From positions 596,561 to 660,560 of the forward strand of contig ML976668.1 in NCBI GenBank assembly GCA_010015655.1: a stretch of DNA of 64,000 nt, given 5' to 3'. Made by a program: the position numbers and the translations under genes. Under the pieces are notes generated by a model. It was not told where the DNA came from. It saw nothing but the letters and a program-made list of their open reading frames with translations, and searched no databases. This document shows, piece by piece, positions 33,958 through 47,493 of the stretch. The stretch comes from Bimuria novae-zelandiae CBS 107.79 (taxonomy: Eukaryota > Ascomycota > Dothideomycetes > Pleosporales > Didymosphaeriaceae). Numbering within the stretch: position 1 is the stretch's first letter; the number at the start of each line of letters is the position of its first letter.

Positions 33958-35465
33958 GTAAGCGGTAAACCCTATTAAATTTTATAATGCGTTATCTATT
34001 AACTATAATAACTTAAGTAACTACTATTAATTATCTTATATAAAAGCAACCATTCTTCTTACTATATTAACTATTAATTAAAAGTAAATATGGAGCGTTA
34101 ATAGCGCTATTATAACATTTAACGTTTCTAGAACTACGCCTTGCCACTAACGCGCTAGAACTACTACGTAACGTAATTACTAGGCATATACTTAATCTAG
34201 ATTCACGAGAATTTCCGCCCACTCTAAGTGCTATTCGAGATATAATAGATACACTGCTTACTAAGCAAGGCGCTGGACCGGTTAGTAAATAAAAATTATG
34301 TAACTCTATTAAGTAAATTAATAGCCTTACTACACGATTTATTTAATTATATAATTAGTGGAGAGCTTTATATAAATTTCTAGAGGCTATTAGGACTTCG
34401 AGCTTGCGTCGCGTATAAGGCCACCTATAGTATCAATTATAAGATACCTATAACTTTAGTATGGTTAGCTTTATAATAGACAGGATATTAGCTTAGATTA
34501 TTATTATAGTCTTAAAGGAATAAGATATACTAAATGCTATTTAGTAAGTAATCTTATCTTTTATTATCTTTTTTAGCTAATATTACCTTTCTACCTCGTA
34601 CGAGGATAATAATATACCACATAATTAGGTTGTTATAGTAAGTAATAATAGCTAAAATACTAATAAACTTAGAGTAAAGTAATTAAAGTACTATATTAAG
34701 TATATAATAAAGCGTAGGGTAGGCGCGTGCTAGCTACTTATAGTTAATAATTATAGAAGCTATAACGTGCTTAAATTCTAGTAGCTTTAATAAAAAATTT
34801 TACTTTTTTATATTCTACTATATTTATTTTACCTTTTATAGCTAATTATTATTAATTACCTCTTGCTATTAAAGCGCGCGTATAGTTACTAGATTAAAAG
34901 CCTAATATATAACTATATTAACTATATTATAAAGTTAAAGTTCTTACTAACTTTTAATATAGCCTATAAGTAGGTATCTATAAAGAAGAATGTTTACGTA
35001 AGCTTTTAAGGTGCTAGCCTAGCCCTATATAATTTAAAGATAATAATATTAAAACTTAATATAAAGCTTTACACGTCTATACTACCTTCGCTAAAAGTTA
35101 CCCTTTAAATAGCTAAAATACTAAGTAACGCGAGTAACTTAGAGACTTAGTTAATATTAATTCGCGATAAGACTTTAAAGTATAGAAGCTTATTACTTAC
35201 TTTTATTATTATATTGCTTAATTAGCTTATAAGCTATGCTTATACGTGATTAGATTAAGAGACTTAAGAAGGTTAATAAGGCTACTAGAATATATAAAAA
35301 GCAAAAAAGATACCGTATAAATTAGTAAGGCACCTTAATAATGAGAATAGTAAAAGATATTATTACTTAAAAGGATATTAAGTTGTAGTTAGAGGCAAAA
35401 ATATGTTAAGATAAGGCATGATTAAGTGCTAATTAGCTAGCTCTAACATGCTATAGCCACTACAA

Positions 35466-35893
35466 TGTTAAGTCCCTAAGGGATAGCTAGTCCTTATAGG
35501 ACTAAGGTTAGTTCTCGGGCAAGAGTACTAGTAAGGCAAGGAAGGGATTATTAATAACTTACACATATTAATAGGATATTAAGATTAAAAGTAATACGCG
35601 GTTATGAAGAAATTAATAGTATTTAAATATAATCTAAATAATAGATTAATAAATAAGGTTAAACATAAAGGTAGAAGGTCTATCTTCCACGTTCCTATAT
35701 ACAAGTCTCAGACTACTCGCTGGCGAACGCTCTTCCCAGAGCGCTCTTTAACAAGCGCTCTCTGGAGAGCAGTCACGTGACTTCGTAAGTGCTGACAACG
35801 CGGCAAGCGAAGACAAGGGTGTCTCCACGTGTGCGCGCTGTGACTAAGTACAAAATGGTTCGCTGTTCTTATGTTGGATCGTGGATCCTAACA
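35466..35893. repeat. Solo LTR 2 (428 bp, TSD TACAA)
   Basis: Starts TGTTAAGTCCC and ends GATCCTAACA. TACAA occurs immediately before (35461-35465) and after (35894-35898). It interrupts the CCHC-like end of the Fot1-B transposase (CSHYK before, KTNYNS after). The right third is GC-richer and less mutated than the left. Confidence 0.8.
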
Positions 35894-36975
35894 TACAAGA
35901 AGACTAATTATAACTCGTAAATATATAAAAAGGATAGTATATGTACTATTTAACCTATTATAGTAATTATATATAAGTATTTTACTATATTATTAAGATA
36001 GATTGCTGTAAAGGTGTAAAACGTTAGTGGGGTTTAGACTGGTAAATGGGTTGGATCGCAAGGGCCACAGTTAGGTCTAACTAAACAGAACACTAAAATT
36101 TTGAAACTTAAACTCTTTATAACTTTTTAAATATAAGGAATATACGTATACACACTTAGTACGAGGTGTATATATATATAACTTATATATTTGTAAAAAA
36201 GAGTCTATGTTTTATATTTATTTTAGCGAGAAAGTTGTTACGATTACGAATCCCACAGAAATAATAGAACTGGACAATTGCGCCAAGAGAGTTATTATTA
36301 GCGAAATTACTAAGGCGAAGGAATATAAGAAAGCGCGGGGTAGCTTAGGTTAATAGTTACGTAATAAGGTCCCGCATAATATAAGATCTTATAGGACCTT
36401 AAAGGTCTTAAGAACCTTAGAGTCTTAGCAGGACTACGATAATAATTTTAATAATAACAAAAACTAAGATAAATAATATATAGTTTAATAATTTCTCTAT
36501 ACCTTTCCTACTCCTTATAGTTAACTTAATATACTACGAGTATATTTCTTATTATAGATTAGTAAATCTCCTAGTCAGTTATTCTATAGTCTATTATAGA
36601 ATTAGATTATTTGTATACCTTAGTATTGTTATTTTAAGCTTTTAACTACTAAATATATCTATAAGGTATATTACTCCAGACCTATCCACTCCTAACCTAG
36701 ATTAGGCTTATGTAAGTAAACCTTCTTATAATAAAAGTATCTATTTACTAATCTTTTATAATCATTTTTAGGATGCACGACTTAATATATTACGATTAAT
36801 ATATATATCTTATATTAAAATTGCAAAAATATAGGTCCTCTATTTATAAAGTTATAGAGAGTTTAGGATTTAAGATTTTAATATTCTGCTTAGTTATGAC
36901 AGATGAGTGGAGCTCAAAAGTGGAGAGAAAAGTCGATTGTATTATGTGTATGCTAAGACTAGCTATCTATAGTAC

Positions 36976-37248
36976 TGTCAGATTGGAGGGGTAATCTGAT
37001 GAGATGAAAAGATGGTGATTAATTAAGATAAATTGTGGTATAAATTGTTGTTGTCTGTTCCTGTAAGAATGTAAGGCTCTTATATCCTTACGTCTTACAC
37101 TAATACGCTAATCTATTTCCGTTGATTAAGGAGAGTTGCCCTTTGTCCCGCCCAGAATTGTGCGGATGAACCAGACTGCTGGCAATGTCTCTTTATGTAG
37201 GGTTGCGCTAGCTACCTTTGCGTGTGCAAAGGGCCATGTAATCGGACA
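36976..37248 (-). repeat. Copia-1 3' LTR
   Basis: 273 bp; partner of 42118-42390. Confidence 0.9.
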
Positions 37249-37577
37249 CACCCCCTTAGCTTAGGCTTATCCTTAAGCTAGACCTTCGCAGTTGTCTATT
37301 ATTCCACCTTAAAGGCCTCCATTCTTTGCTAGAGATCCTGTAGGGCAACCTCTTAATTAGTGATCTTATCTAATATATCTTCAAGTCCTAGTTTATGCAG
37401 AAATTTGCTCCATTTATTCACTAGCAGGGCCTTTATAAGTCTATTAGCGACTATGTTCTCTAAGCGTTAATAGTCCACCTTAATTGTCCCTAGTGCGACC
37501 TCTTGTCTCAGCTAATAATTATAGATATCTATATAACGGAGCTTAGTCTGCAACTTAGTAATTTCTTTAGTAATAAG

Positions 37578-37841
37578 TCAGATCGTTTGCTGATTATTAT
37601 AATTAATTGTAATAAGAGAATTGCTAAGGTTGATCTTTAGTTCCTTCAGCAATCGCGATGTGAATAAAGCCTCCTTAGCCACTTGTGATAGTGCTAGTAA
37701 TTTGGCTTTAGTTATTAATGTAGTGACTGTATCTTGCTTATTTACTTTCCAGGCGATCAGGCCACCAAACAGCTTAATAATGTATCCTTGCGAGCTCTTG
37801 CGGTTAAGTGTGTTGTTGGTAAAGGATGCGTCACTTGTCAC
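37578..37841 (-). pseudogene. Copia-1 RNase H fragment
   Basis: An 87-codon open stretch reads SDASFTNNTLNRKSSQGYI, then LFGGLIAWKVNKQDTVTT and LLALSQVAKEALFTSRLL. This is the RNase H domain of Copia polyproteins. It is open only by chance between stops; upstream pol is disrupted. The expected acidic residue of the STEAE motif reads ITKAK here, so catalysis would be lost. Confidence 0.8.
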
Positions 37842-40800
37842 TTCTAAAGTATCTACACCCCTAAGCTAAAGACCTAGTAATTTAGTGTTAGTAAGGTAGA
37901 GGAGAACTCGGTTGGTAGCTGCTTGGTGCTCTTTGCTTAGGTTAGACAGGAATCGTGATAATCGGGAGCTTACAAAGGCGATATCTGGTCGAGATATAAC
38001 TATAGCATAGAGAATTAATCCGACTTTGCGCTAGTATCTATTAATCTCACCCTTACTAGCTAGTCCTGTCCTTAGGAGCAATTCGATTAGACCTATTAGG
38101 GTATTATAGCGAATCTTATAGTGATTAATAAGGCGCGATATTTTGTTAATATATAAAGCTTATAAAAGCCAGATCTTTCTGCTTAAGCAGTTCCTGATAA
38201 TTTTAATTCTTAAAAACTACTGTAGGTCTTTGCCACCTATAAGTGTAAATTTAGTACTTATTATTACGAGAGCAGCTTTAGCAGCTTGCTTTTATAACTT
38301 GTTATACGTAATAATAATGTTATCTATATAAAAGAAGATAATAATGCCGTCCTTAATAAGGTAGCATAGCTCGTGGGATACTGCTTTAAAGCCAATATCA
38401 CGGAGTGTTAACGTGAACTCTCTTTACCAGAGTAATAAAGATATGCGCAGTCCGTATAGTGCTTTATGTAGTTTAAGGACTGTGCCTGCTCGCGAGTAGC
38501 CGCGAGGCATTCTTATATAGATTTCTCTATCTAGCTTCGCGTGGACAAACGCGTTAGTAACGTTGTGTTAGATAAGTTTTAGGTTAAAACGAGCTATAAT
38601 TGCTATAAGCATGCGGAATAATTATCTTATAAGTATTATAGCGTAGGTTTCTTGCAAGGTAAGGTACTACTATTAATTACCTCGCACTACCAGCCTTGCC
38701 TTGCACTTTTGTAATTAATAATACTTATTAAACTTATAGGTATATACCCACATGTAGTTAAGGATTTAATGGCCTGCCACTTTTACTAGAGCGGTTGCAA
38801 CCTCACTCCAGGACTTTATTTCCTTGTGGCTTTGTAGATGGGAACGTTCTGCTTCCTTCTATATATTATAGAGAGGGTGATCTTCGAGCTTGCTTTAGCA
38901 TGTAGGTGGCTCTAGAAGCACGCTTCGATGTGGCTTCTTGCCTAATATAATTATTTGTTAAAGCTACGCCTTATTAAGAGTCTTGCCTTTGTATTTGCCG
39001 CTACTGCTAGCTTTGGTGCCTGCTATAAAGGCTGTAGCCTATAGGCTTGTTTGCAACTACCCTGTTTACACTCTTTAAGGTAGTATAGCTTAATCGCCTC
39101 CTGCTATTAATTATGCAAGGAGTGTCACTAGTAGCGGCGTTAAGGGAGGTGTTAGATATTCGCACCTAACTTTCCTGCCTTACCTGTACTTAGGAGCTCC
39201 TTTAACCTCTTCCTTTGGCGCTTTACTGATTAGCTTATTCTTAAAGAAGGACTCAGTGGCATGCTCTTGTTAAGGTAAGGGAGGTAACTTTACTAATCGC
39301 ACCTAGGCCACTATTTCTTCTAATATGCTGTGTATAAGGTTTTCTATTAGGTCTTTGGTTTTGCCTAAGAATATAGTATCTTTATCGAATATTACGTCGC
39401 GAGTACTGATTGTCTTTGCTAGAGAGGGAATCCATATTCTCTAGATGTTGGTTAATCTGTAGCTAATAAGGTAGCTAATCTATGCTTTAGGGTTAAGCCT
39501 CTAAAGCCTGCTTTTACCGCGTTTTATATTGTTAGTTATCGCAAAGGCTTTGCAGCTATATGCTTTTAGGTAAGCTTAATTAGGCTTCTTTAGTTGGGTA
39601 ATAATGCCGTTCTAATAGGCTACTGTCGTAAAGAACACTTTATATAGAGATTGCTATTAATTGGCGTAGTTTGGCGTTTAATTGTATAAGTAAACTGCGG
39701 CTCAGGTAATCTCAGGCCATATTTACTAGGGTAAGTTAGAGTTAAGTCGCATCGCGCGCGCTTTCTCCTTAATTACACCCTCTAAGCGTTTAGCTCCTCT
39801 ATTTTATACTTAAGTATTAGGTGCTAAAGGCTTAATTTTAATGCCTTACGCTAAGCACCACTTCTTAACGTCTACCTTAATAGAGAAGATCTTGTTATTA
39901 GATTTAATTACTTTTACCGTAATGTTGTATTATACTTTTATAAACTGTACAAAGGTACTAAGTAATTTAATAATTAAACGTGCTAGATGGTTATCCTTAA
40001 AGTAGAAGTCCTATGCAAAGCCGGAGAATTAGTTAGTAATTAGTATTTAGCTCTTCTCTCTTATTAAGCTATCTGCTTTATAGTCGTGAAAATCGATTGC
40101 GACTCGCTCGCTAGGACCTTCTATTAGTTCCCTAGCTTGCTGGCGAATTTGCCGTTTTAGTTTTGCTTTGCTATAGGCGTTATATTTAACTATAAAGAGA
40201 CCTTTAATCCTTACCCCCTTAGATTACTACACGAGGTGTTTAAGGGCCTAAGGGCCTAGATAGCCTAATTATTAGTGCCAGGTCTACGCGTCTGCCTTCT
40301 ACAGTCTTTGTTTAGTGCGTGTATTAGTCTTGTAAGTGGCGTGCGCAGCATTAGTAGGAATACTACCTACTAGCCTTGTCCTATATTCTAAGACCTACTG
40401 TCTATGCAGCTCTTGGAGTTCTACTAGTATAGTATTATCTCTTCTTTTTAGAGTCGTTAGGTCTACTCTTATATCCCACCAAAGGCCTTGCCTCTAGAGT
40501 AATTAGAACAATACAAGGTTGCAGAGCAGATTAGGGCAATAGGCTATATTATCTAGCTATATTAATTAATTTCCGTTTGCACTCTATACGTTAAGATAGA
40601 CGCTCTTGTATTCTTTAATCCATATTTGTGTATTCCCTGCCCATATAAAGTCTCCTAGCGCCGGTGGCTGGTATAAGATAAAGCAATCGATGTCGTTAAA
40701 GATATAGCAGGTTATGCCTAAATCGAGTATGGCTAAGCGTCGCAATGGGTACGTGTTTAGGTTAGTGTAGAAGGATGCGGCGTTAAAGCTCGCTAGGATT

Positions 40801-42117
40801 TTAGTAATCTTACGTCTATCTAGTCATTTATTATTAGCCTTAGTGATTCGAGGTAGAGTAGGAGTGTATAATTATTTAATTTTAGGTGCCTATAATTTAG
40901 CCTTTTTTGTTCTTTTTAACTTCTCTTAGAAGTCGGTATTATGTTCTAGCCTAAGCTTGACTAGCTTTACTATAAAAGGGTTTAGTGTAAACTAGTCTAG
41001 CTGCTTGTCTAGAAAGGCATAGAAACAGTCTTAAAGACTATAGCGTAGTTTATAAGCAGGACAGTAATTGCCACTAACTACTATTAGCTTAAGACTCTAA
41101 GGTGACCGCTTAGTTCTAGTACGTTAATTATTATTTTATTATTTATAATTCTAAGGTCTTCCCTAACTTTTAGATAATACTGCTTTATCCACAAGAGAGG
41201 CGTCCCTGTCTGTGGCCTAGGTGGGTTTACCACCTTTAGCGAGAGATAACCCTGCAGTAGTAAAAGCGCCCTTTTATTTGCCTTTAGTTAGGTGCTATAG
41301 AATTATGTGGTCTTAGAAGAGTTTTATTATGTGCTTCCGTGAGATAGCTGTATCCTTGCTTCTATATTGCTAAAAAGTCGTTACCCACATAGGTGCGACA
41401 TGGATAACTGCCTTTATAAAGTCTTCTTTCACAGAGTCTAGCCTTTAAAGCTCTAGGACCTAATTAGTCTCTGCTTCTATAGCTGCGTAATCGTACTTAG
41501 AGAGCTATATAGCCTATAATCCGGCTATTCTCATTAGCTTAAGCGCTTCTTAATACCTTATTCTTAATTATCTATATTCGTCTTGCAGGTCAACCCTAAC
41601 TATAATCGTAAGGTTATTTATCTATTACTTAATTGTTTCTCCAGGAATGCAGCAGTTGTTCTACAGATACGCAGAAATTATTAATTAGAGAAAGGTAACT
41701 ACCTTATTAAGGTCTGCCTTTTCTTCCTAATAGGCTTGATCCATGACCTTATAGATCTCGAGCTGTCCTTTATAGTAGTCGCTATTGTCTTTGTATGCTT
41801 TCGCGCCTGCCAGCGATAGATAAGATAGTAATATTAGTGCGTTATTTAGGTTCGCATTCGTGTAGACGGCGTTTGGCTAGTAGTTACCTATTAACAGCGG
41901 TATCGGCATGGCAGGTTTCTGCTTTAGTTCATCTATCAGCGCTAGGTCAATAATGTTCCAGACCTTAAGGAATTAGCATCTTGTTTTAAGCTGTTTCAGC
42001 CATGGCGTGTAATTTGTGTAGTCAGTTAGGATTACTATAGGATCTCTAAGAGTTGATAGGGCCATTACGATTAGCTTGATTAATAGTAGTGTTGGTTAAG
42101 GCAGTGAGACTCTTAAT

Positions 42118-42390
42118 TGTTAGATTGGAGGGGTAATCTAATAAGATGAAAAGATGGTGATTAATTAAGATAAATTGTGGTATAAATTGTTGTTGTCTGT
42201 TCCTGTAAGAATGTAAGGCTCTTATATCCTTACGTCTTACATTAATACGCTAATCTATTTCCGTTGATTAAGGAGAGTTGCCCTTTGTCCCGCCCGGAAT
42301 TGTGCGGATAAACCAGACTGCTAGCAATGTCTCTTTGTGTAGGGTTGCGCCAGCTACCTTTGCGTGTGCAAAGGGCCATGTAATCGGACA
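42118..42390 (-). repeat. Copia-1 5' LTR
   Basis: 273 bp; partner of 36976-37248. Confidence 0.9.
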
Positions 42391-42460
42391 AGTACACGAA
42401 TAGAGAATCGATGACTAAGCAGGTGCACGGTGGACCGTAGGGTTACCGGGGCAACTGACA

Positions 42461-43403
42461 CCCCCCTAGAGTCTCTGTAAGCGATACTAGGGGAGCCATC
42501 CTCCAGCCTATATTGGCATAGAGACCTCTACGAGGCCTAAAAGAGCGATAAAACGCTTATAGGCCGGTCTAGAAAGGGGTTTTGTAAAGCTATTAGCAGC
42601 TATACTTATCCTAGAGATATATAAGATAAGTATATAATTAGCTTCCTACTCCTCGCGGACGTACTTATAGTAGATATGAATATACTTAGTCCGCGTATAG
42701 TAGCGCTTACTATTAAGTAGGTAAATAGTAGACTAGCTATTAGTATATATTTATATAGGTCCTTTATTAAGGACGTATAGTTCTATAAGTAGGTAATAAA
42801 GCTAGGCAGCTTCTTTTATAGCATAGGTTAGTATAACCTACTCTACCTCTATGGAAGACATTATAATAATCCGCTAGTAATAAGATTTATAGGAAATAGT
42901 ACTTTTAAGTATTTTAAAGGCGTAGCCTAAAAAAAATTTATAGGTACTATAATTATTAGCATATATAAAAATTATAAATCTAGTTAGTATTAGTAACGTT
43001 TAATTAGTGCTATTATTTTTAGCTAATAGTTATATACTAAGGTTAGGCTAGTACTTAAAATAGTAGGAAGACGTTTAAGTAAGCTATATTACTCTTTAGT
43101 AGGGTTACTCGCAAAACGCGCTAGAGTTAATATTTTATAAAGTATTAGGGCGTATAAGTCCTATTAGGTAGAGTAGATAGGTAATAAGTAACTAGTAGCG
43201 CTTTATAAGCTCTTCTAGTGCCTTTTTTATTACACGCTATTACTGTAGGGCAGATAATAATAGTAAAGTATTAATAGGGTAAATATTTTTAAGATTATAA
43301 TCCTTAATAAGGCGTTTAATATAGGGGTCTAGAGTATGTAAAATTATTTAATTAGGATTATTGTGTATAATATAAATACTTAAGTAGTAAGTAATTAGTC
43401 CTA
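42461..43403 (-). pseudogene. Copia-2 RNase H / pol 3' part
   Basis: Minus-strand reading gives the end of a Copia polyprotein: a variant of KEAAWLYYLL, IYTNS (for IYTDS), RTKYIHI, then VREE and ISIAANSFTKPLSRPAYKRF. Stops replace Trp and Gln. It lies directly next to the inner edge of the Copia-2 LTR. Confidence 0.75.
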
Positions 43404-45183
43404 CAATGGGTGGAAAAAAGTGGACTATCGCTCACGTGAAATTCCTTGGCTGAACACCGAAAATTTTAGCTACATCGTGAATTTACCATTAAAGTAGCTT
43501 TTAAGCAGCAATATACTAGATGTAAAGGTATTTAAATTATGCCGTAAAGTTGTTATTATAATTAGCTTTTTCACAAGCTTTAGCCACATCACGAAAGTGA
43601 TCAGGATAGAGTTAATAAGCTATATATTGCCTTATCGTCTTATCTTCCTGCTAAATAGATTGTACGAATGCCACTATATCGTTTTTAGCTTGTTTTAACG
43701 CGCTCTTTACTTCGTAGTCCTTTAGGAAACCCTTAAGCCTGCTAAAACAGCGCTTAATTAGGTGTAGATTAGGTAAGTTAAGGGAGTGTAGAGCGAAGCG
43801 TATGTCCTTCTCTTTAATTTTAGGTGCGCAATATTAGAGCCCTAGGCTATAAAGGTAGACATTATCTTGCACTAAGAACACTTAAGCATAAGGGTTGTTG
43901 GCGCGTATAGCTTTATAGTAGGGAAAAACAACGTCCTTAAGCACCTATTCAGCGTACCAGATCCCGTTTATACCCTTCCTACTTTTGTATACAAAGTCCT
44001 CGTATTTAAAGAACTTATTAGGAGTAATAAGGTTTTTATAACTAGCCTAGAGGGCTCCTCCCTTCTTGCTAGTAGCTTAATTAGTAGCCTTAGTAGCCTT
44101 ATTACAGTAAAGAATATTATAATTAATCTTACTAAGAGCGCGCTCCTCTTAGGTGCTAGCAACATCTACACGGGCCCTTTTATTATTAATTAATTTACGA
44201 GCCCTCTTATTAGCTTTACGTACGCGCTTAAGTGTCTCCTTGTAATTCTCCTCCTCTTCTGCCACCTATACTAAACATAGGCGTTTTAGACTACGAATAG
44301 TAGTATTAGTAGACGTAGCAGCGCAGATCGTAAGGCTAAAAGAGGGTAGGCAATATAGGAGGGCGTATTTATTAGCTAGAGTGCTACGTGCCCTTTAAAT
44401 GTATTACTTGCCTCCGCGAAGATTCCTGCGTCTAATTAATTTGCTAGTTTCGTCGTAGCAAATAAATATAAGCTTAGGAGCAAAGCGCTTATGTGTAGTA
44501 AGGATCTAGGCAACGTAGCGCTCTTGGTTGCGTATATCGTCGTTGTTAAGCTTAGGCTTCTTTGGGCGTACACCTCGTATAATAGCGTAGGTGTGGTCGT
44601 GATCGCGGTGCTCGTGAGCAATTTTGACTAGTGTAGGATAGCTTACTGTAATCCCGACCTCTTAGAGGACGTAGCAGGTCAATTCTTTAATATTATAAGT
44701 GCTAAATTATATAATAGCATTACGTATTTAAGCACTAAGCTTGCTGCCGTTACGTACCTTAGGTTTAGCTCTAGGGGGACTAATACGGGTAGCATAGACT
44801 TTGGCTAGCAAATTGTTAAGCGATAGGTTAAGCGAGGCCTCCGCACAAGCCTTTTTAACCTTCTTAAAGACTTTCTATGGTGTTGAGATGCTTAAACCCA
44901 TCGCGCCAGCGATATAGGCGTATTTAGTGTTCGAGAGCTTGCGTAGGGCTACGATAGCACCTTTCTGAGCCTCTGTAAGGTTGCGAGAGTCGTTCGGGCG
45001 GCCGCTAGTGCGTTGAGGTGGCATAATAGGTGTTGTTGGCGAAAAAAATCGCTATATACGAGGTGGTGATAGAGTCCTGGTGTTTAGTTTGGAGCTGAGG
45101 CACGGACCAAGTGCCCTTATTAATAAGATAACTAGCGCCTTGGCAGTTCACGTAAGCGATAGTCCACTTTTTTCCACCCATTG
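43404..45183 (-). mobile_element. Tc1/mariner-like element in Copia-2, RIPed
   Basis: A 1780-bp element flanked by TA (43402-43403, 45184-45185). Its 37-bp TIRs, starting CAATGGGTGGAAAAAAGTGG, differ by one transition. The minus strand from ATG 45024 reads MPPQRTSGRPNDSRNLTEAQ, then a helix-turn-helix-like region. Catalytic-type segments follow: ICYDETSKLI, VFLVQDN and LHLIKRCFSRLKGFL. Several stops and frame breaks make it inactive. It splits the Copia-2 frame between reverse transcriptase and RNase H. Confidence 0.8.
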
Positions 45184-45275
45184 TAAGTCGTGATTTTTAT
45201 AGTATTTTTTTAATTTTCTATTTAAGAGCAGTTATAGCGTCCTTTAGGTATATAATTAAAATAAGATTATTAATA

Positions 45276-47122
45276 ACGTGGTTCACCACCGAGCGGGCCA
45301 ACCCCACCAAGCGGGCCACTTTTTAAAAGTCAGTCTATTGCGAAGCGCCTCCTATAACACTACTATAATTTACTATAATTCACAGAACATAGAAATACTA
45401 TTTAGACTTATTACTATTAGATGTATCTATAATTTCTACTGCGCAAGTGCGAGCGTTGTGGCCAGCTTTGCCGCAACGTCTGCAGCGCCTCTGCCCATAC
45501 ACCCTCTTTACAGACTCTTCACCCTCCTTTTGCCTACTACTATCCTTTTTAGCTATTAAATTGACTACCTCTTTTACTATAAGTGTCTTAGCTGCCTAAA
45601 TATACTTCCTCTTTTAACTTTTTACCTTTATTACTATTTCTACTACCTTACGAAGCCCTGCTATTTCCTATTATATTAATACTATTTCGTGCCCTATTAA
45701 TGCAACACCTTTATTAAGCTACTTAATAGCTCTAAGAAGCGGAGAAACTAGTAAATCTCTATACTTTTATACACGCTTACGAACTAGCGTTAACTAAGCC
45801 TCTATCTTGCGGAGGTTACTTAGTGTTTTTAATTCCTATAGGGTATCCTCTACGTTAGGTGGAGTTAGCGTACAAAGAACCACATTAAGTCTTAATAACA
45901 CCACCTCTAGGTTGTGTAGGACTAATCTAGCGCCTCTAAAGCCTGCGTAGATATTCGCCTTTATTATTACTTTTTTAAAAGCTACTTTAAAAGCTAGTAG
46001 AAAGGCCTCCTTCTTAATCTACTTAGTACTATATCGTGCTAAGCTACTAATCTCATTACTGTACGCCCGCTTTAAAGGCGAAAAACAACCTACATTAAGT
46101 AGCTGCAAGAGGTGTGATGAGTGTAGAGGTATATAGAGAATAATAATCTTCTGTTCCTTATAGTATTTATAGAATTCGTGTAAGCAGTAGCTTTCGTAAC
46201 TATCTATAATTAGTAGCTAGTGTGCACCTAAACTACGCGCCTTAGTATAAGTATTAAAGTGCCTTAGCTAGGCAAGGCTAAGCTTGTTTAACGTCTAGCT
46301 ATTAGGACTAACTTTAATAACCTAGTCTTAGGGTAGATTGTGGAACTAAGACGTGATTAGAACCTTACTAAGGAAGATAAAAAAAGGTAGTAGAGCCTAG
46401 CCTTTAGCGCTAACACCTTAGATATTAGTAACCTACTTATAGTTATTAGGTTAAATCTTCTTTAGGTTGCTTCGCTTCTTAGAGCCTGTAAAGACTATCT
46501 AACCCTATATTACCCCTATTATAAAGCCTGTCTCGTCAAAGTTATACGTGTCGTTATTAGCGATACTGTACTTAGCCTTAGTATTAGCAACCAGCTCGAA
46601 CTAGGGCGTTATAATACGTAGATTTTTATTTAGGGCTTGCTAATAATTATATAGATAGCTTTTTTAAAGCTTGATTTCTAGCGTACGCGTCTTAAGCCTG
46701 TCTATCTAGTGCTTACTAATAGGCTATCCACCGCGCTTAGCAAGTAGATTATTAGCTATATCTTAGATTATATCCCTTGTTGCACCTATTCCTCGCTAGT
46801 TAAGCTTAAGTATACGTTAGACTAGAGCCTCCTCCTCTAGCTTAGTTAGCTTCTTTAAGTTAGGCTTATAATTGCGTCGAGAGAGGGCTTCTTAGCGTCG
46901 TTATTATACTATTATTTAAGGCACGCTAAAGGCTATAATAATACGTTTTTTGCTCTTATTATAATTTTTAATTATAGCTTAGATAGCAAGCTATAGTGCG
47001 CTTTTAGTATAAGGTTGTTGCGCGTTATATTGTAATGGCATTATAGTATAAGCTAGAGGTGGGCTGCATTTAGCAAAGTTGGCCCGCTCGGTGGGGTTGG
47101 CCCGCTTAGTGGTGAACCACGT
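45276..47122 (-). mobile_element. Fot-C: Fot1/pogo-type element in Copia-2, RIPed
   Basis: 1847 bp flanked by TA (45274-45275, 47123-47124), with long TIRs beginning ACGTGGTTCACCACC and containing GCGGGCC repeats. The minus strand from ATG 47041 reads through stops as a pogo-type transposase, with YNFDETGFIIGVI (first catalytic Asp) and HSSHLLQLLNVGCFSPLKRA (third catalytic region). Not functional. The TIRs are far less mutated than the interior. Confidence 0.8.
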
Positions 47123-47493
47123 TATAGATAATAATAATTTTACCTTTACGCATAAAGACGCATAGGTGCAACTTTAATAATTTAAATTTTAGGTTCTTAA
47201 GGGGGATCTTTAGGTTGTTATACTAGAGTAAGGCAGACTCTTTTAGTCTATATATACCTTAGAGGAGGTGTACTATCTAGTAAGCTAGCGGGCAGCCTTT
47301 AGGTAGTTTAAGGAGGATAACATGCTCTAGGGAAAAGTAAGCGTTTAAGTATATAATTATTATATTAACCCACTTATACTTTAAATCTTTAGTAGTAATA
47401 ATTATAAAGACTGCCTTTAGTATTATTATGTGCACGACATAACTATATACGTTTTAGTACTAAAAGGCTTAAGTTTATTAATTACTATAAGTA
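47123..47493 (-). pseudogene. Copia-2 reverse transcriptase remnant
   Basis: The minus strand reads AVFIIITTKDLKYKWVN, LKLPKGCPLAY, GIYRLKESALL and LHLCVFMRKGK. These correspond to the RVT_2 core of Copia polyproteins (A.DLEL.Q.DV, LP.G, KGIYGLKQS, CVF). It is bounded on both sides by DNA transposons. Confidence 0.75.

Larger units (their letters stand above)
36976..42390 (-). mobile_element. Copia-1: complete Ty1/Copia element inside the LTR of Copia-2 (TSD AGTAC)
   Basis: A 5415-bp element with 273-bp LTRs (36976-37248 and 42118-42390), from TGTYAGATTGG to ATCGGACA. AGTAC is found on both sides (36971-36975, 42391-42395). The LTRs differ at nine positions, all transitions. Coding sequence is on the minus strand, so the 5' LTR is the right one. 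The best preserved part is RNase H near the left end. Mutation is milder than in the Fot1 elements, suggesting a younger insertion. Confidence 0.9.

Noticed and set aside
45278..45559. Open frame of 93 codons on the plus strand
   Set aside because: It begins in the Fot-C TIR and lies antisense to the Fot-C transposase; no domain character.
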